This document shows positions 37,078 to 44,556 of a stretch of 53,806 nucleotides of DNA, one piece after another; within the stretch, counting starts at the first letter, position 1; each line of letters opens with the position of its first letter. This stretch comes from Gammaproteobacteria bacterium. Lineage in GTDB: Bacteria > Pseudomonadota > Gammaproteobacteria > Chromatiales > Sedimenticolaceae. The stretch covers positions 1 through 53,806 of the forward strand of contig JAGRHE010000003.1 in the NCBI GenBank assembly GCA_020445165.1, given 5' to 3'. The translations under genes and the position numbers were made by a program. The notes under the pieces are model-generated. The model worked only from the letters and a program-made list of their open reading frames with translations. It had not been told where the DNA came from and ran no database searches.

Positions 37078-37344
37078 ACCGATTAGCTAGGACGCACACG
37101 AACGCTGCAAGACACTGTCGATCGTTGCGGAAACTGAGTTCTGGCCGCCAGTGCCCGTCCGGCCGGACGGAGTGCACGGCGCCTCCAGGCATCGCGCGTC
37201 GTTGCAAACCAGACAGTCGATGGTCGATATGAAACGGTGAGTTTTTTTCTTCGAACGTCATGGCGCTTCGATGAGTCAATGCCGATAATCCGTCTTCATG
37301 GAACCATCCCTGGTACATGCATTCGGCTGCGGCAGGATGTCGAG
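37078..37344. other. Intergenic region without a recognised gene
   Basis: Divergent spacer between the small hydrophilic gene and the lipid kinase. No convincing frame, tRNA or terminator is visible. The lipid kinase has no clear -24/-12 site here. Confidence 0.4.
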
Positions 37345-38226
37345 ATGACGGACTGGCTGATCAGCAATGACCGATCTGGACAGGCACGCAAGGTCGAAGA
37401 ATTGCGCGCTCAACTCGCCGCCGTCGGCTTGGAGGTCGAACACGTCGATCCCGAGCTGCCGGTCACAAATTTCGCACCGGGCAAGGGAGAACGGGTGATC
37501 ATCGCCGGAGGTGACGGTACCGTCCGCCGATATGCCGCACATGTCGCTCGTCACGACGCTGTCCTGACAGTGCTGCCGGCAGGTACCGGTAACGATTTCG
37601 CACGCGGGTTGCGGATCCCTCTCGACATCGAATCCGCATGCCGGGTTGCCGCCCATGGCGTGGTCCGCACACTGGACATGGCACTGCTGGACGAAAAGAC
37701 ATTCCTCAATGTCGCGCACATCGGCTTCGGCACCGAGGTCAGCCGTCATGTCGATGCGGAACAGAAGCGCGGCTGGGGGCGGTTTGCCTACGTGCGTACA
37801 TTGTTCGGACGACTGCGACAGAGCCGCGGTTTCAAGGCATCGATCGAACACCCGGGCGGTCGGGTTCGCGGCCGCTGGTTGCAGATATCAATCGCCAACG
37901 GCAACTCTTTCGGCGGCGGTCAGCAATTCTTCGGCGCTGACCCTTTCGATGGCCAGCTCGACCTGCTCGCGATCAGGCCCCGCTCCTTGCTGATGCTGAT
38001 TCTGCTGTGGCTGCGCGCGAAGATCAGACGCAGCCCGCCGCCCAGCGAGGCGCTGTTGAAGCTTCGTGGGGAACGGTTCACCGTTACCGGCAACCGCCGT
38101 CTCACCGTGCGCGCAGACGGCGAACACCTCGGCAATCTTCCCGCCAGCTTCGCGGTCCAACCGTCAGCACTTCAGGTCCTGGTCGATGCTGATTTCCATA
38201 CAAAGTCCGGTAACATGGTCGGATGA
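37345..38226 (+). CDS. YegS/BmrU-type lipid kinase (DAGK catalytic domain)
   Basis: 293 residues from the ATG at 37345. The nucleotide-binding signature is GGDGTVRRYAAHV near 54-66, followed by LTVLPAGTGNDFARGLRIP near 75-93, both diagnostic of diacylglycerol/sphingosine-type kinases. C-terminal strands (VRADGEHLGNLPASFAVQPSALQVLV) are also typical. It would phosphorylate a membrane lipid such as diacylglycerol or phosphatidylglycerol. The usual N-terminal NP-x-SG is altered to ISNDRSGQ. It fits a set of nearby lipid genes: PAP2, App1, PLDc_N. Confidence 0.88.
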   Translation: MTDWLISNDRSGQARKVEELRAQLAAVGLEVEHVDPELPVTNFAPGKGERVIIAGGDGTVRRYAAHVARHDAVLTVLPAGTGNDFARGLRIPLDIESACRVAAHGVVRTLDMALLDEKTFLNVAHIGFGTEVSRHVDAEQKRGWGRFAYVRTLFGRLRQSRGFKASIEHPGGRVRGRWLQISIANGNSFGGGQQFFGADPFDGQLDLLAIRPRSLLMLILLWLRAKIRRSPPPSEALLKLRGERFTVTGNRRLTVRADGEHLGNLPASFAVQPSALQVLVDADFHTKSGNMVG

Positions 38227-38245
38227 AGCAGGAAGGAGCTCCGAT

Positions 38246-38668
38246 GTGACCACGATTCGCACACCCGAACTGGGCATGCTGGCTGACCTTGTTTCGGTCG
38301 GACACGGCCTCCTGATTCGCTACAACAAGCTTGCCGAAGACAGCGGCGAGCCGCTGGCCACGCAACTACAGCACATCATCACCCGGCGCATGCCATTGCT
38401 GCAGCAGTTGACGGCGGCTGAGCATGCGCGCGGAGACCTGCCTGACACGGCTGATCGGGAAATCAACGAGATCCGCTCCACGCTCGACAGCATCACCGGC
38501 TCACTGCTCGGCGAAAACAGTGCCAGGCAACGCCTGCAGAGTGCCGAACGCGAATGGATGGAGCGGCTGCACGCCGCACAAGAGCTTGACTGGGACGACG
38601 ATGAAACACAGTTGCTGCAGGCTTTGCTGACAGACAGCCTAAGTGCAATCGATACACTGTCGCCCTGA
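38246..38668 (+). CDS. Helical protein, possibly DUF2383/ferritin-like
   Basis: 140 residues from a GTG at 38246, seven bases after AAGGAG. An ATG two bases earlier is out of frame and stops at once. It is almost entirely helical and amphipathic (LADLVSVGHGLLIRYNKLAEDSGEPL, RLQSAEREWMERLHAAQEL). Its acidic and histidine positions could form a ferritin-like bundle. The family call is tentative. It lies 19 bases downstream of the lipid kinase and 39 bases before a Crp-family regulator. Confidence 0.6.
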   Translation: MTTIRTPELGMLADLVSVGHGLLIRYNKLAEDSGEPLATQLQHIITRRMPLLQQLTAAEHARGDLPDTADREINEIRSTLDSITGSLLGENSARQRLQSAEREWMERLHAAQELDWDDDETQLLQALLTDSLSAIDTLSP

Positions 38669-38707
38669 TCATTGGAACCGGCAGCCAATCATCCGGAACG
38701 AGACAGC

Positions 38708-39472
38708 ATGGCAGCACGATCGACAGCAACGAATTGCCTGGTGCAGAAATTCAGGGCCTACAGCGACCTCAACGAGACCGATATTGAGCTGCTGAACGAA
38801 CTGCACGTCAATGAGAGACCGGCAGACCGAGGCGACATCGTTCACCAGGATGAGTCTCCGTCGACGCACCTTTACGTCGTCAAGTCCGGCTGGTTCGCCA
38901 GCGTCAAGGAATTGTGTGACGGTGGACGTGCCATCACCGAACTGGCTCTGCCCGGCGACGTGATCGGCCTGCGCGACATGACCTACGCCAGGCGGCTATC
39001 GGCTCTGCACTGTCTCAGCAACAACGCTGTCATCTGTCCGTTCACCAAGGTGCGCCTGCACCGGCTGTTCGCACGCTCGGTCAAGCTGACCGAGGTCTTC
39101 TTTGCCGTCATGTCGCGCGAGCACGCCCAACTGGTGCAGCGACTGGTCACCGTGTCGCGACGCGAAGGGATTCAGCGCCTGGCCCACCTGCTTCTGGAAA
39201 CCGCCATCCGGCTCGAAGGAATCAGTATCGACGTGCGCCGCGAGTTCGATTTCCCGATCGACCAGCGCGAACTGGCCGACCTCACCGGCATGAGCGCGGT
39301 GCACGCCAGCCGCTGCATGACAGAACTGCGTGCGCGCGGCCTGATCGCCTACAGCAAGGGACGTATGCACATACTCGACCGGCAATCCCTGCAGGAGCTG
39401 GCCGAGTTCGACGGTGCCTTCCTGGCACCCGACCTCGACTGGCTGCACTCGATCGACGTCCCCGCAGACTGA
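38708..39472 (+). CDS. Crp/Fnr-family transcriptional regulator
   Basis: 254 residues from the ATG at 38708; an in-frame TTG at 38672 is less likely. The cyclic-nucleotide-binding fold spans about 15-130 (HLYVVKSGWFASVKE, ELALPGDVIGLRDM). The winged helix-turn-helix is near 190-225 (ELADLTGMSAVHASRCMTELRARGLI). The FNR cysteine array is missing, so it is not a classic oxygen sensor. GD-IGL in place of GE-FGE and the missing Arg-Ser phosphate loop argue against cAMP. Its ligand is unknown. It sits in the middle of the stress cluster. Confidence 0.85.
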   Translation: MAARSTATNCLVQKFRAYSDLNETDIELLNELHVNERPADRGDIVHQDESPSTHLYVVKSGWFASVKELCDGGRAITELALPGDVIGLRDMTYARRLSALHCLSNNAVICPFTKVRLHRLFARSVKLTEVFFAVMSREHAQLVQRLVTVSRREGIQRLAHLLLETAIRLEGISIDVRREFDFPIDQRELADLTGMSAVHASRCMTELRARGLIAYSKGRMHILDRQSLQELAEFDGAFLAPDLDWLHSIDVPAD

Positions 39473-39520
39473 GCGGAAATTTCACCCTGCGCCGGGGACC
39501 TTTTGCGCTACTGTGTGCGC

Positions 39521-40009
39521 ATGAATACGCGAGCAAAAGGGTACGACCGACTCGGCCTGGTTGGCTTCCTTGTGTTGTGTGGGGTGATCTCGGCGACAGG
39601 CGGCTGGGTGACTGCCAGCAGCGTCGATACCTGGTTCAAAACCCTGGTCAAACCGGCATTCAATCCACCGGACTGGGTGTTCGCACCGGTCTGGACCGTT
39701 CTCTATATCCTGATCGCAATCTCCGGCTGGCGCGTCTGGCGCCAACATCGATTCAGCGAAACCGCGCCGGCTTTGATTGTCTATGCCATTCAGCTCGCAC
39801 TGAACCTGGCCTGGTCGATACTCTTCTTCGGTATGCAACGGCTCGACCTGGCGGCAATGGAGATCGTCCTGCTGCTGGCCATGATCGCGCTGAACCTGGT
39901 CATGTTCCTGCGCATTGACAAGCCGGCCGGGTTGCTGCTGCTGCCTTACCTGCTTTGGGTGGCCTTTGCGACGGTGCTGACCCTGCGTATCTGGCAGCTC
40001 AATGGCTGA
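39521..40009 (+). CDS. tspO: TspO/MBR family membrane protein
   Basis: 162 residues from the ATG at 39521. Five membrane helices and the family signature are visible: VKPAFNPPDWVFAPVWTVLYILIAISGWRVWR near 45-76, and LALNLAWSILFFGMQRLDLAAMEI near 94-117. TspO proteins bind porphyrins and cholesterol-like ligands and take part in tetrapyrrole and oxidative-stress signalling. It lies 48 bases downstream of the Crp-like gene. A persulfide dioxygenase with its own promoter follows. Confidence 0.9.
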   Translation: MNTRAKGYDRLGLVGFLVLCGVISATGGWVTASSVDTWFKTLVKPAFNPPDWVFAPVWTVLYILIAISGWRVWRQHRFSETAPALIVYAIQLALNLAWSILFFGMQRLDLAAMEIVLLLAMIALNLVMFLRIDKPAGLLLLPYLLWVAFATVLTLRIWQLNG

Positions 40010-40058
40010 ATCACACCATGATCAGTGCAGACATACAGCCCGTAGTTCGCCTGTCGAA

Positions 40059-40074
40059 TGGCACAAGCATTGCT
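40059..40074 (+). promoter_or_regulatory. Candidate sigma-54 promoter of the persulfide dioxygenase gene
   Basis: TGGCAC-AAGCA-TTGCT is an exact match to the -24/-12 consensus, including the flanking T. The predicted start is near 40086, about 95 bases before the ATG, in a 171-base gap with no gene. Confidence 0.75.
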
Positions 40075-40180
40075 GTTCACCAGGGAACACGCGTCGAGTG
40101 CAGATCACTGACCCGTCGTCGCGCAGCCTCCGGCATTGGCCAGTGGCGATCAACGCGCATTGCAAAGGGATACCCTCTCC

Positions 40181-40933
40181 ATGATTTTCAAGCAACTGAT
40201 CGAATCGGACTCATCCACCTATACCTACCTCCTCGCCTGTGAGCGCACGCGTCTCGCGCTGCTGATCGACCCGGTGCTTGATACCGTCGAACGTGACCTG
40301 CAGGTGATCGCCGACCTCGACCTCACGCTGGCAGCCACGCTCGAAACCCACGTGCATGCCGACCACCTGACCGGTGCCCGGCGGCTGAGACAGCGCAGCG
40401 GTAGCAAGATAGCCTGCCCGGCGATGCTCGAACTGCCTTGCGCCGACATCGGCGTCCGCGAAGGCATGCCGTTCGAGATTGGTGATATCACACTGCATCC
40501 CTTGTTTACGCCAGGTCATACCGATCACCACCATGCCTACCTGCTCGACGGTCCCATTCACAAGCTGCTGTTCACCGGCGACGCCCTGTTGATCGACGGC
40601 TGCGGACGTACCGATTTCCAGTCTGGCAATCCAGGCGACCTGTACAACAGCATCCACAACAAGTTCTTTTCCCTGCCCGATGAAACGCTGGTGTACCCGG
40701 CACACGACTACGACGGACGCTTCGTCTCCAGCGTCGTGCAGGAGAAGACGCGCAACCCGCGCCTGGGCAAGGGACGCGACAAAGACGATTTCGTCGAGTT
40801 GATGAACGAACTCGACCTGCCCTATCCGCGCAAGATCGACTTCGCCGTGCCCGGTAACGAGCTCTGCGGTGAATGCCCGGCCGATGTGCCCGAGGAATAT
40901 CGAGGCCCCTGTGTTGCCAGCGACCAGGGCTGA
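40181..40933 (+). CDS. ETHE1-type persulfide dioxygenase (MBL fold)
   Basis: 250 residues from the ATG at 40181. It opens MIFKQLIESDSSTYTYLLAC, as in ETHE1/SdoA proteins. The metal site is THVHADHLTGARRL near 61-74 (HxHxDH), FTPGHTDHH near 110-118, and LFTGDALLIDGCGRTDFQSG near 131-150 with the ETHE1 GCGRTDFQ signature. The enzyme oxidises glutathione persulfide to sulfite. The C-terminal CGECPADVPEEYRGPC adds a cysteine pair. It is followed after 82 bases by a CDGSH protein, probably on the same transcript. Confidence 0.9.
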   Translation: MIFKQLIESDSSTYTYLLACERTRLALLIDPVLDTVERDLQVIADLDLTLAATLETHVHADHLTGARRLRQRSGSKIACPAMLELPCADIGVREGMPFEIGDITLHPLFTPGHTDHHHAYLLDGPIHKLLFTGDALLIDGCGRTDFQSGNPGDLYNSIHNKFFSLPDETLVYPAHDYDGRFVSSVVQEKTRNPRLGKGRDKDDFVELMNELDLPYPRKIDFAVPGNELCGECPADVPEEYRGPCVASDQG

Positions 40934-41015
40934 AACCTTCGACAGGGCCATGCCGGCCCAATGCGGGTACGGACCACAACATCCTGAGTGAACCGACCGA
41001 GACGAGGTAGTCCCG

Positions 41016-41672
41016 ATGAGCAAATCCAAGACGAAGAGGTTCAGTGGCGCGCATCTCAACGTGAGTTGGGATGCGCGACTGTGCATTCATGTCGCTGAGT
41101 GCGGCAACGCCGACGACGAGTTGTTCGTGGCCGGCCGTGATCCCTGGTGCATGCCCGACAAGGTCGCAGACGAACGCGTGGTCGAGGTCTGCGAACGATG
41201 TCCGAGCGGCGCACTGAGCGTCCACGATCAATCAGGCGCCTCGCCGGAACGCCCGCCCGCAGCCAACCGCGTACAGGTCGTCAATGATGGTCCGCTGTAC
41301 GTACACGGCGACCTCGAACCGGATGGATTCGCACAGGATATGCCCGGGACACGCTACCGGGTTGCGCTGTGTCGCTGCGGCCAGTCGAATAACAAACCTT
41401 TCTGCGACAACAGCCATCGCAAAGCCGGGTTCGAGGATGCCGGCGCCATCGGCGAATCCGGACCTGGCAGCCAGGGTAGCGGTGGAAAGCTGCGCATCAG
41501 CCCCGCCGAAGACGGCCCCTTGATCCTGTCCGGCAAGGTGGAACTGCTGGCCGGCAGCGGACGGGTCGCCTGGCGCGGCGACAAGGTAGCGCTGTGCCGC
41601 TGTGGCGAGTCATTCAATAAACCCTTCTGTGACGGCTCACACAAGCGAGCCGGATTCCGCAGCGGGGACTGA
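41016..41672 (+). CDS. YjdI-CDGSH-CDGSH iron-sulfur protein
   Basis: 218 residues in three modules. The N-terminal YjdI/Fer4_19 domain (LCIHVAECGN, PWCMPDK, VCERCPSGALS, about 24-70) could hold a [4Fe-4S] or mononuclear site. Two CDGSH-type domains follow, LCRCGQSNNKPFCDNSHRKAGF near 118-139 and LCRCGESFNKPFCDGSHKRAGF near 195-216. Each supplies three Cys and one His for a [2Fe-2S] cluster. In the first, CDNSH replaces CDGSH. Such proteins act in redox or iron-sulfur transfer. It follows the persulfide dioxygenase. Confidence 0.9.
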   Translation: MSKSKTKRFSGAHLNVSWDARLCIHVAECGNADDELFVAGRDPWCMPDKVADERVVEVCERCPSGALSVHDQSGASPERPPAANRVQVVNDGPLYVHGDLEPDGFAQDMPGTRYRVALCRCGQSNNKPFCDNSHRKAGFEDAGAIGESGPGSQGSGGKLRISPAEDGPLILSGKVELLAGSGRVAWRGDKVALCRCGESFNKPFCDGSHKRAGFRSGD

Positions 41673-41702
41673 GGCCCACAGCTGTCCCCGCACCTCGTCT
41701 GC

Positions 41703-42449
41703 TCAGGATCCCGGCCCGCCGGTGGCCTCATCCTGTTCCGGTTCGACCAGCTGGCGCGCCTGCATGGCCTGCATCAACAGCCAGCAGAATACCGCCCAGC
41801 CCGCACCCGCAGACCAGCCCGCCAGAACGTCGGTCGGCCAGTGAACGCCCAGATAGACGCGGCTGAACCCGACCAGGACGGTCAGCAGTACAGCGGTGGC
41901 AACGAGATAGACACGCACTGCACGCCGTTTCACAGAGCAGGCCATGATTGCGGCGAGGGTCAGGTAGACCACGGCTGAGTTCATTGAGTGCGCACTTGGA
42001 AAACTGGTGGTCAGCACGCGCTGCCCATGCGGCAGAAAATCGGGGCGCGGCCGATCGAAGCCGTATTTCAATGCCATGCTCAAAACCAGTCCGCCGATTA
42101 CCGCGAACAACAGGAAACCGACCGTGCGCGGTCGTCGCTCGAGCAACAACAGCCCACTCACGGCAAGCACGAACAGGGTCAATACGGCCGTTCCACCGAG
42201 CGCTGTCAGGTCACGTACCGCCTCTTCAAGCCAGACCGGGCCGACCGGGTTGGCGATTTCACCCGGTTCACGCAATGCATTGAGCAGCCAGCGGTCGAAC
42301 TGCAGGCTGTCGCCGTCCATGACGACGCCGGCGATCGCCGCGAACAGCCACAGGCTGACAGCCACGACCAGGAACATCACCAGGCTGCGTCGTCCATCGA
42401 TGTTGTCATTCGGCTTGCGTGGCAACACGGGTATCGTTTCTCTTACCAA
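41703..42449 (-). CDS. PAP2-family membrane phosphatase
   Basis: 248 residues with about six membrane helices. The three acid-phosphatase motifs are intact: KYGFDRPRPD near 128-137, PSAHSMNSAVVY near 150-161, and SRVYLGVHWPTDVLAGW near 200-216. It dephosphorylates lipid phosphates such as phosphatidate or undecaprenyl pyrophosphate at the membrane. The C-terminal EQDEATGGPGS tail is hydrophilic. A sigma-54-like site precedes it. It is downstream of the MscS gene on the same strand with 62 bases between them. Confidence 0.9.
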   Translation of the reverse strand: MVRETIPVLPRKPNDNIDGRRSLVMFLVVAVSLWLFAAIAGVVMDGDSLQFDRWLLNALREPGEIANPVGPVWLEEAVRDLTALGGTAVLTLFVLAVSGLLLLERRPRTVGFLLFAVIGGLVLSMALKYGFDRPRPDFLPHGQRVLTTSFPSAHSMNSAVVYLTLAAIMACSVKRRAVRVYLVATAVLLTVLVGFSRVYLGVHWPTDVLAGWSAGAGWAVFCWLLMQAMQARQLVEPEQDEATGGPGS

Positions 42450-42477
42450 TCAGGAACAGTCTGGCAAAACAGGCCGC

Positions 42478-42493
42478 TGCAAGCAGCGGGCCA
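42478..42493 (-). promoter_or_regulatory. Candidate sigma-54 promoter of the PAP2 gene
   Basis: Minus-strand TGGCCC-GCTGC-TTGCA has a full -12 box and one mismatch in -24 (C for A). GG and GC are twelve bases apart, and the predicted start is about 18 bases before the ATG at 42449. Confidence 0.5.
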
Positions 42494-42511
42494 CGGCGGC
42501 AGCTGATCGCA

Positions 42512-43933
42512 TCAGATCTCCCGTGCAGCCGAACTGCTCAACAGGTTCTCGTCGCTGCCCGTACCTGTGTCGGCCATGACCTTCTCCTCGATCGTCCGAT
42601 CGACCTCGACGTCACCGGTTTCCACGTTCGTGACAACGGACGAGCGACGACTGTCATCCGCTGTTGGCCGACGATCCGTATCCGCATCATTGTTGCCAGG
42701 TACGGCATCGACCATACGCAGCTTGTACACCGGTTCAGGCATCACGATGCCCGCCTGGTCGAACGCCTGCTTGACCAGGCGAATCGATTCACTGCGCACC
42801 TTGGCGAAACTGAACCTGCCCTGGTCGACCCAGCCGTAACAACGTAGTACGACATTCGAATCACCAAGCGCCTGCACGATCACCAGTACAGGGGGATCGG
42901 ACAGCACCCCGGTGACCGACTCGAGCGTACTCTGGGCCAGCGCCTGCGCCACCACCAGGTCCTGGTCGGTATCGACTCCGACATCGAACTCGAAACGTCG
43001 TTCGGCATGGCGTGTGTAGTTGATGATGACCGCCTTGAATACGGTCGCGTTCGGGATTCGGATATGGTTGCCATCGGGCGAGAGCAGCACCGTGGCACGC
43101 GAGGTCAGCCTGACAACGTTGCCCTGGTGACCGTCGACATCGACGAAATCGTTCACCTCGAACGGGTTGCGTAGGCTCAACAGAATACTGGCGATATAGT
43201 TTTCCACCGTGTCGCGCACGGCGAAACCGACCGCCAGGCCGACGATACCGGCCGCACCGAGGATCGTACCGAGCAGTGCTGTGGCATCGAGCAGGATCAG
43301 TGCCAATACCATACCGAGCACGATGAAGACCAGGTGGGTGACCTGTCCAAGCAGGGCGGCAATGAACGGATTGGGGCTGATGCGCCCGAACAACACCTGC
43401 CGGCGCGACAGCCACCCCCCCAACATCCAGAACAGCACGAATACCAGCAGCGCCAGCAGGTACAGCGGCAGGCTGGCCACGAGTTCCTGCCCGACGCCGA
43501 CCAGTTTCTGCCAGGTCGACGCCAGGCGGACATCGACATCGCGGTTCACCACCAGGTCGTCCTGCACGTCGACCACGCCTTCGACCTGGCGCGCGAACTG
43601 GGTCGCGCGGGCCGCCGTGGCTGGTGAGTCCACCTCGCCGGTGACTTCCACGACGCCGGAATTGACCACCACCTGGATGCCGCGCATGGCGTCGATCTCG
43701 GAGTAGATACGCTGCAGACGATCCCGGATCTTGCGGTCATCCTGGCTCGTCGCCTCCTTGGCGATCGTTTGTGCAGGTGGCGAACCCTGAGCCGGCCCGG
43801 CCCCGGTCAGAAGATCCGTCAACGGGTCGGCAGCGGACGGAACCGCGAGGAGAGCGGTGAACGCAAGAATGGCAATCAAGGACAGGATTTGGCGATAACG
43901 TCCCACTGCCCGGAACCGGGTAAGGCTTGTCAT
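42512..43933 (-). CDS. MscS-type mechanosensitive channel with N-terminal BON domain
   Basis: 473 residues. A signal peptide (about 1-35, ending VPSAA) is followed by a BON domain (DDRKIRDRLQRIYSE ... VVNSGVVEVTGEV ... VEGVVDVQDDLVV, about 65-130), which binds phospholipid. Four membrane helices then lead into the MscS core: GILGAAGIVGLAVGFAVRDTVENYIASILL near 225-255, and the beta domain NPFEVNDFVDVDGHQGNVVRLTSRATVL near 260-288. The C-terminal 70 residues are hydrophilic. It relieves turgor on osmotic downshift. A strong sigma-54-type promoter lies upstream. Confidence 0.9.
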   Translation of the reverse strand: MTSLTRFRAVGRYRQILSLIAILAFTALLAVPSAADPLTDLLTGAGPAQGSPPAQTIAKEATSQDDRKIRDRLQRIYSEIDAMRGIQVVVNSGVVEVTGEVDSPATAARATQFARQVEGVVDVQDDLVVNRDVDVRLASTWQKLVGVGQELVASLPLYLLALLVFVLFWMLGGWLSRRQVLFGRISPNPFIAALLGQVTHLVFIVLGMVLALILLDATALLGTILGAAGIVGLAVGFAVRDTVENYIASILLSLRNPFEVNDFVDVDGHQGNVVRLTSRATVLLSPDGNHIRIPNATVFKAVIINYTRHAERRFEFDVGVDTDQDLVVAQALAQSTLESVTGVLSDPPVLVIVQALGDSNVVLRCYGWVDQGRFSFAKVRSESIRLVKQAFDQAGIVMPEPVYKLRMVDAVPGNNDADTDRRPTADDSRRSSVVTNVETGDVEVDRTIEEKVMADTGTGSDENLLSSSAAREI

Positions 43934-43997
43934 GAGGGTGCTCTACTCCATTGTGCCGGCCATCTTACTGGCCGGCATTGCTCGATTGTGTGGTTAC

Positions 43998-44013
43998 AGC
44001 AAGTCCCATACCA
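43998..44013 (-). promoter_or_regulatory. Candidate sigma-54 promoter of the MscS gene
   Basis: Minus-strand TGGTAT-GGGAC-TTGCT fits TGGYAY-N5-TTGC exactly. The predicted start near 43987 gives a leader of about 54 bases. It is back to back with the entericidin promoter, and the 175 bases between them could hold a shared activator site. Confidence 0.72.
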
Positions 44014-44188
44014 GCGCTGCGACGGCTTCCGAACACATCGGCCACCGGCGCCAGCTGCATCGACCTCGACGCCGGGTGGTCCATATGCGCAAAAGGTGGG
44101 TCCAATTTCAACCGGCGGCTGGAATCACCCACGACACTGGCAAAGCCGGCGACGCAGAAACCGGATACAACGCCAATATTTCGGTGCA

Positions 44189-44204
44189 TGGCACGTGGCT
44201 TGCT
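44189..44204 (+). promoter_or_regulatory. Candidate sigma-54 promoter of the entericidin gene
   Basis: TGGCACG-TGGC-TTGCT is a full match to the extended consensus TGGCACG-N4-TTGCW, the best in the window. The predicted start is near 44216, 67 bases before the ATG. Confidence 0.8.
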
Positions 44205-44282
44205 CGGAAGACAACGAGCGTGAGCGTCAGCGCACCAATCGCACTCACCTCCAGCTCACCCGTTTATCAATGGAGAGAAGTC

Positions 44283-44474
44283 ATGATTGACCACACGACA
44301 ACGAACGACAACACCAGCAAGGCACCGACCCGTCGATCCGGCTTCGTGATCGGCGCAGCCCTGCTGGTACCGCTGTTCCTCGCCGGCTGCAATACGGTTT
44401 CCGGCCTGGGCGAAGATGTCGAGGCCGCCGGCGACGCAATCGAGAAATCCGCCGAAAAGAACAAGGGCTACTGA
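44283..44474 (+). CDS. Entericidin A/B-family lipoprotein
   Basis: 63 residues from the ATG at 44283, preceded by GGAGAGAAG. A basic leader (RRSGFVIGAALLVPLFLAGC) ends in the lipobox LAGC with Cys at about 39. The mature peptide NTVSGLGEDVEAAGDAIEKSAEKNKGY is the entericidin signature. E. coli EcnA and EcnB are the antidote and toxin of a stationary-phase bacteriolytic pair. Here only one copy is present, with an unusually long N-terminal leader of about 18 residues. It is under a consensus sigma-54 promoter and followed by a hairpin. Confidence 0.88.
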   Translation: MIDHTTTNDNTSKAPTRRSGFVIGAALLVPLFLAGCNTVSGLGEDVEAAGDAIEKSAEKNKGY

Positions 44475-44488
44475 TCCACTCGGCCTGG

Positions 44489-44517
44489 TCGTCCCGGGAG
44501 CATGCTCCGGGACGACT
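44489..44517 (+). terminator. Strong hairpin after the entericidin gene
   Basis: GTCGTCCCGG and CCGGGACGAC form a ten-base stem that can extend through GAGC/GCTC. It begins 14 bases after the stop codon. The nearest T-run (TTTTTT near 44546) is about 30 bases away, so termination may be partial and let transcription enter the App1 gene. Confidence 0.5.
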
Positions 44518-44556
44518 GCAATCCCGACCAGGCACCTGAGCGGCGTTTTTTGTCGG

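Noticed and set aside
37310..37330. TGGTAC-ATGCA-TTCGG ahead of the lipid kinase
   Set aside because: The -12 box has CG in place of the essential GC.
43934..44282. Open frame continuing upstream of entericidin from 43932
   Set aside because: It has no family features and overlaps two divergent promoter sites. The real start has GGAGAG at 44270-44275 and begins at 44283.
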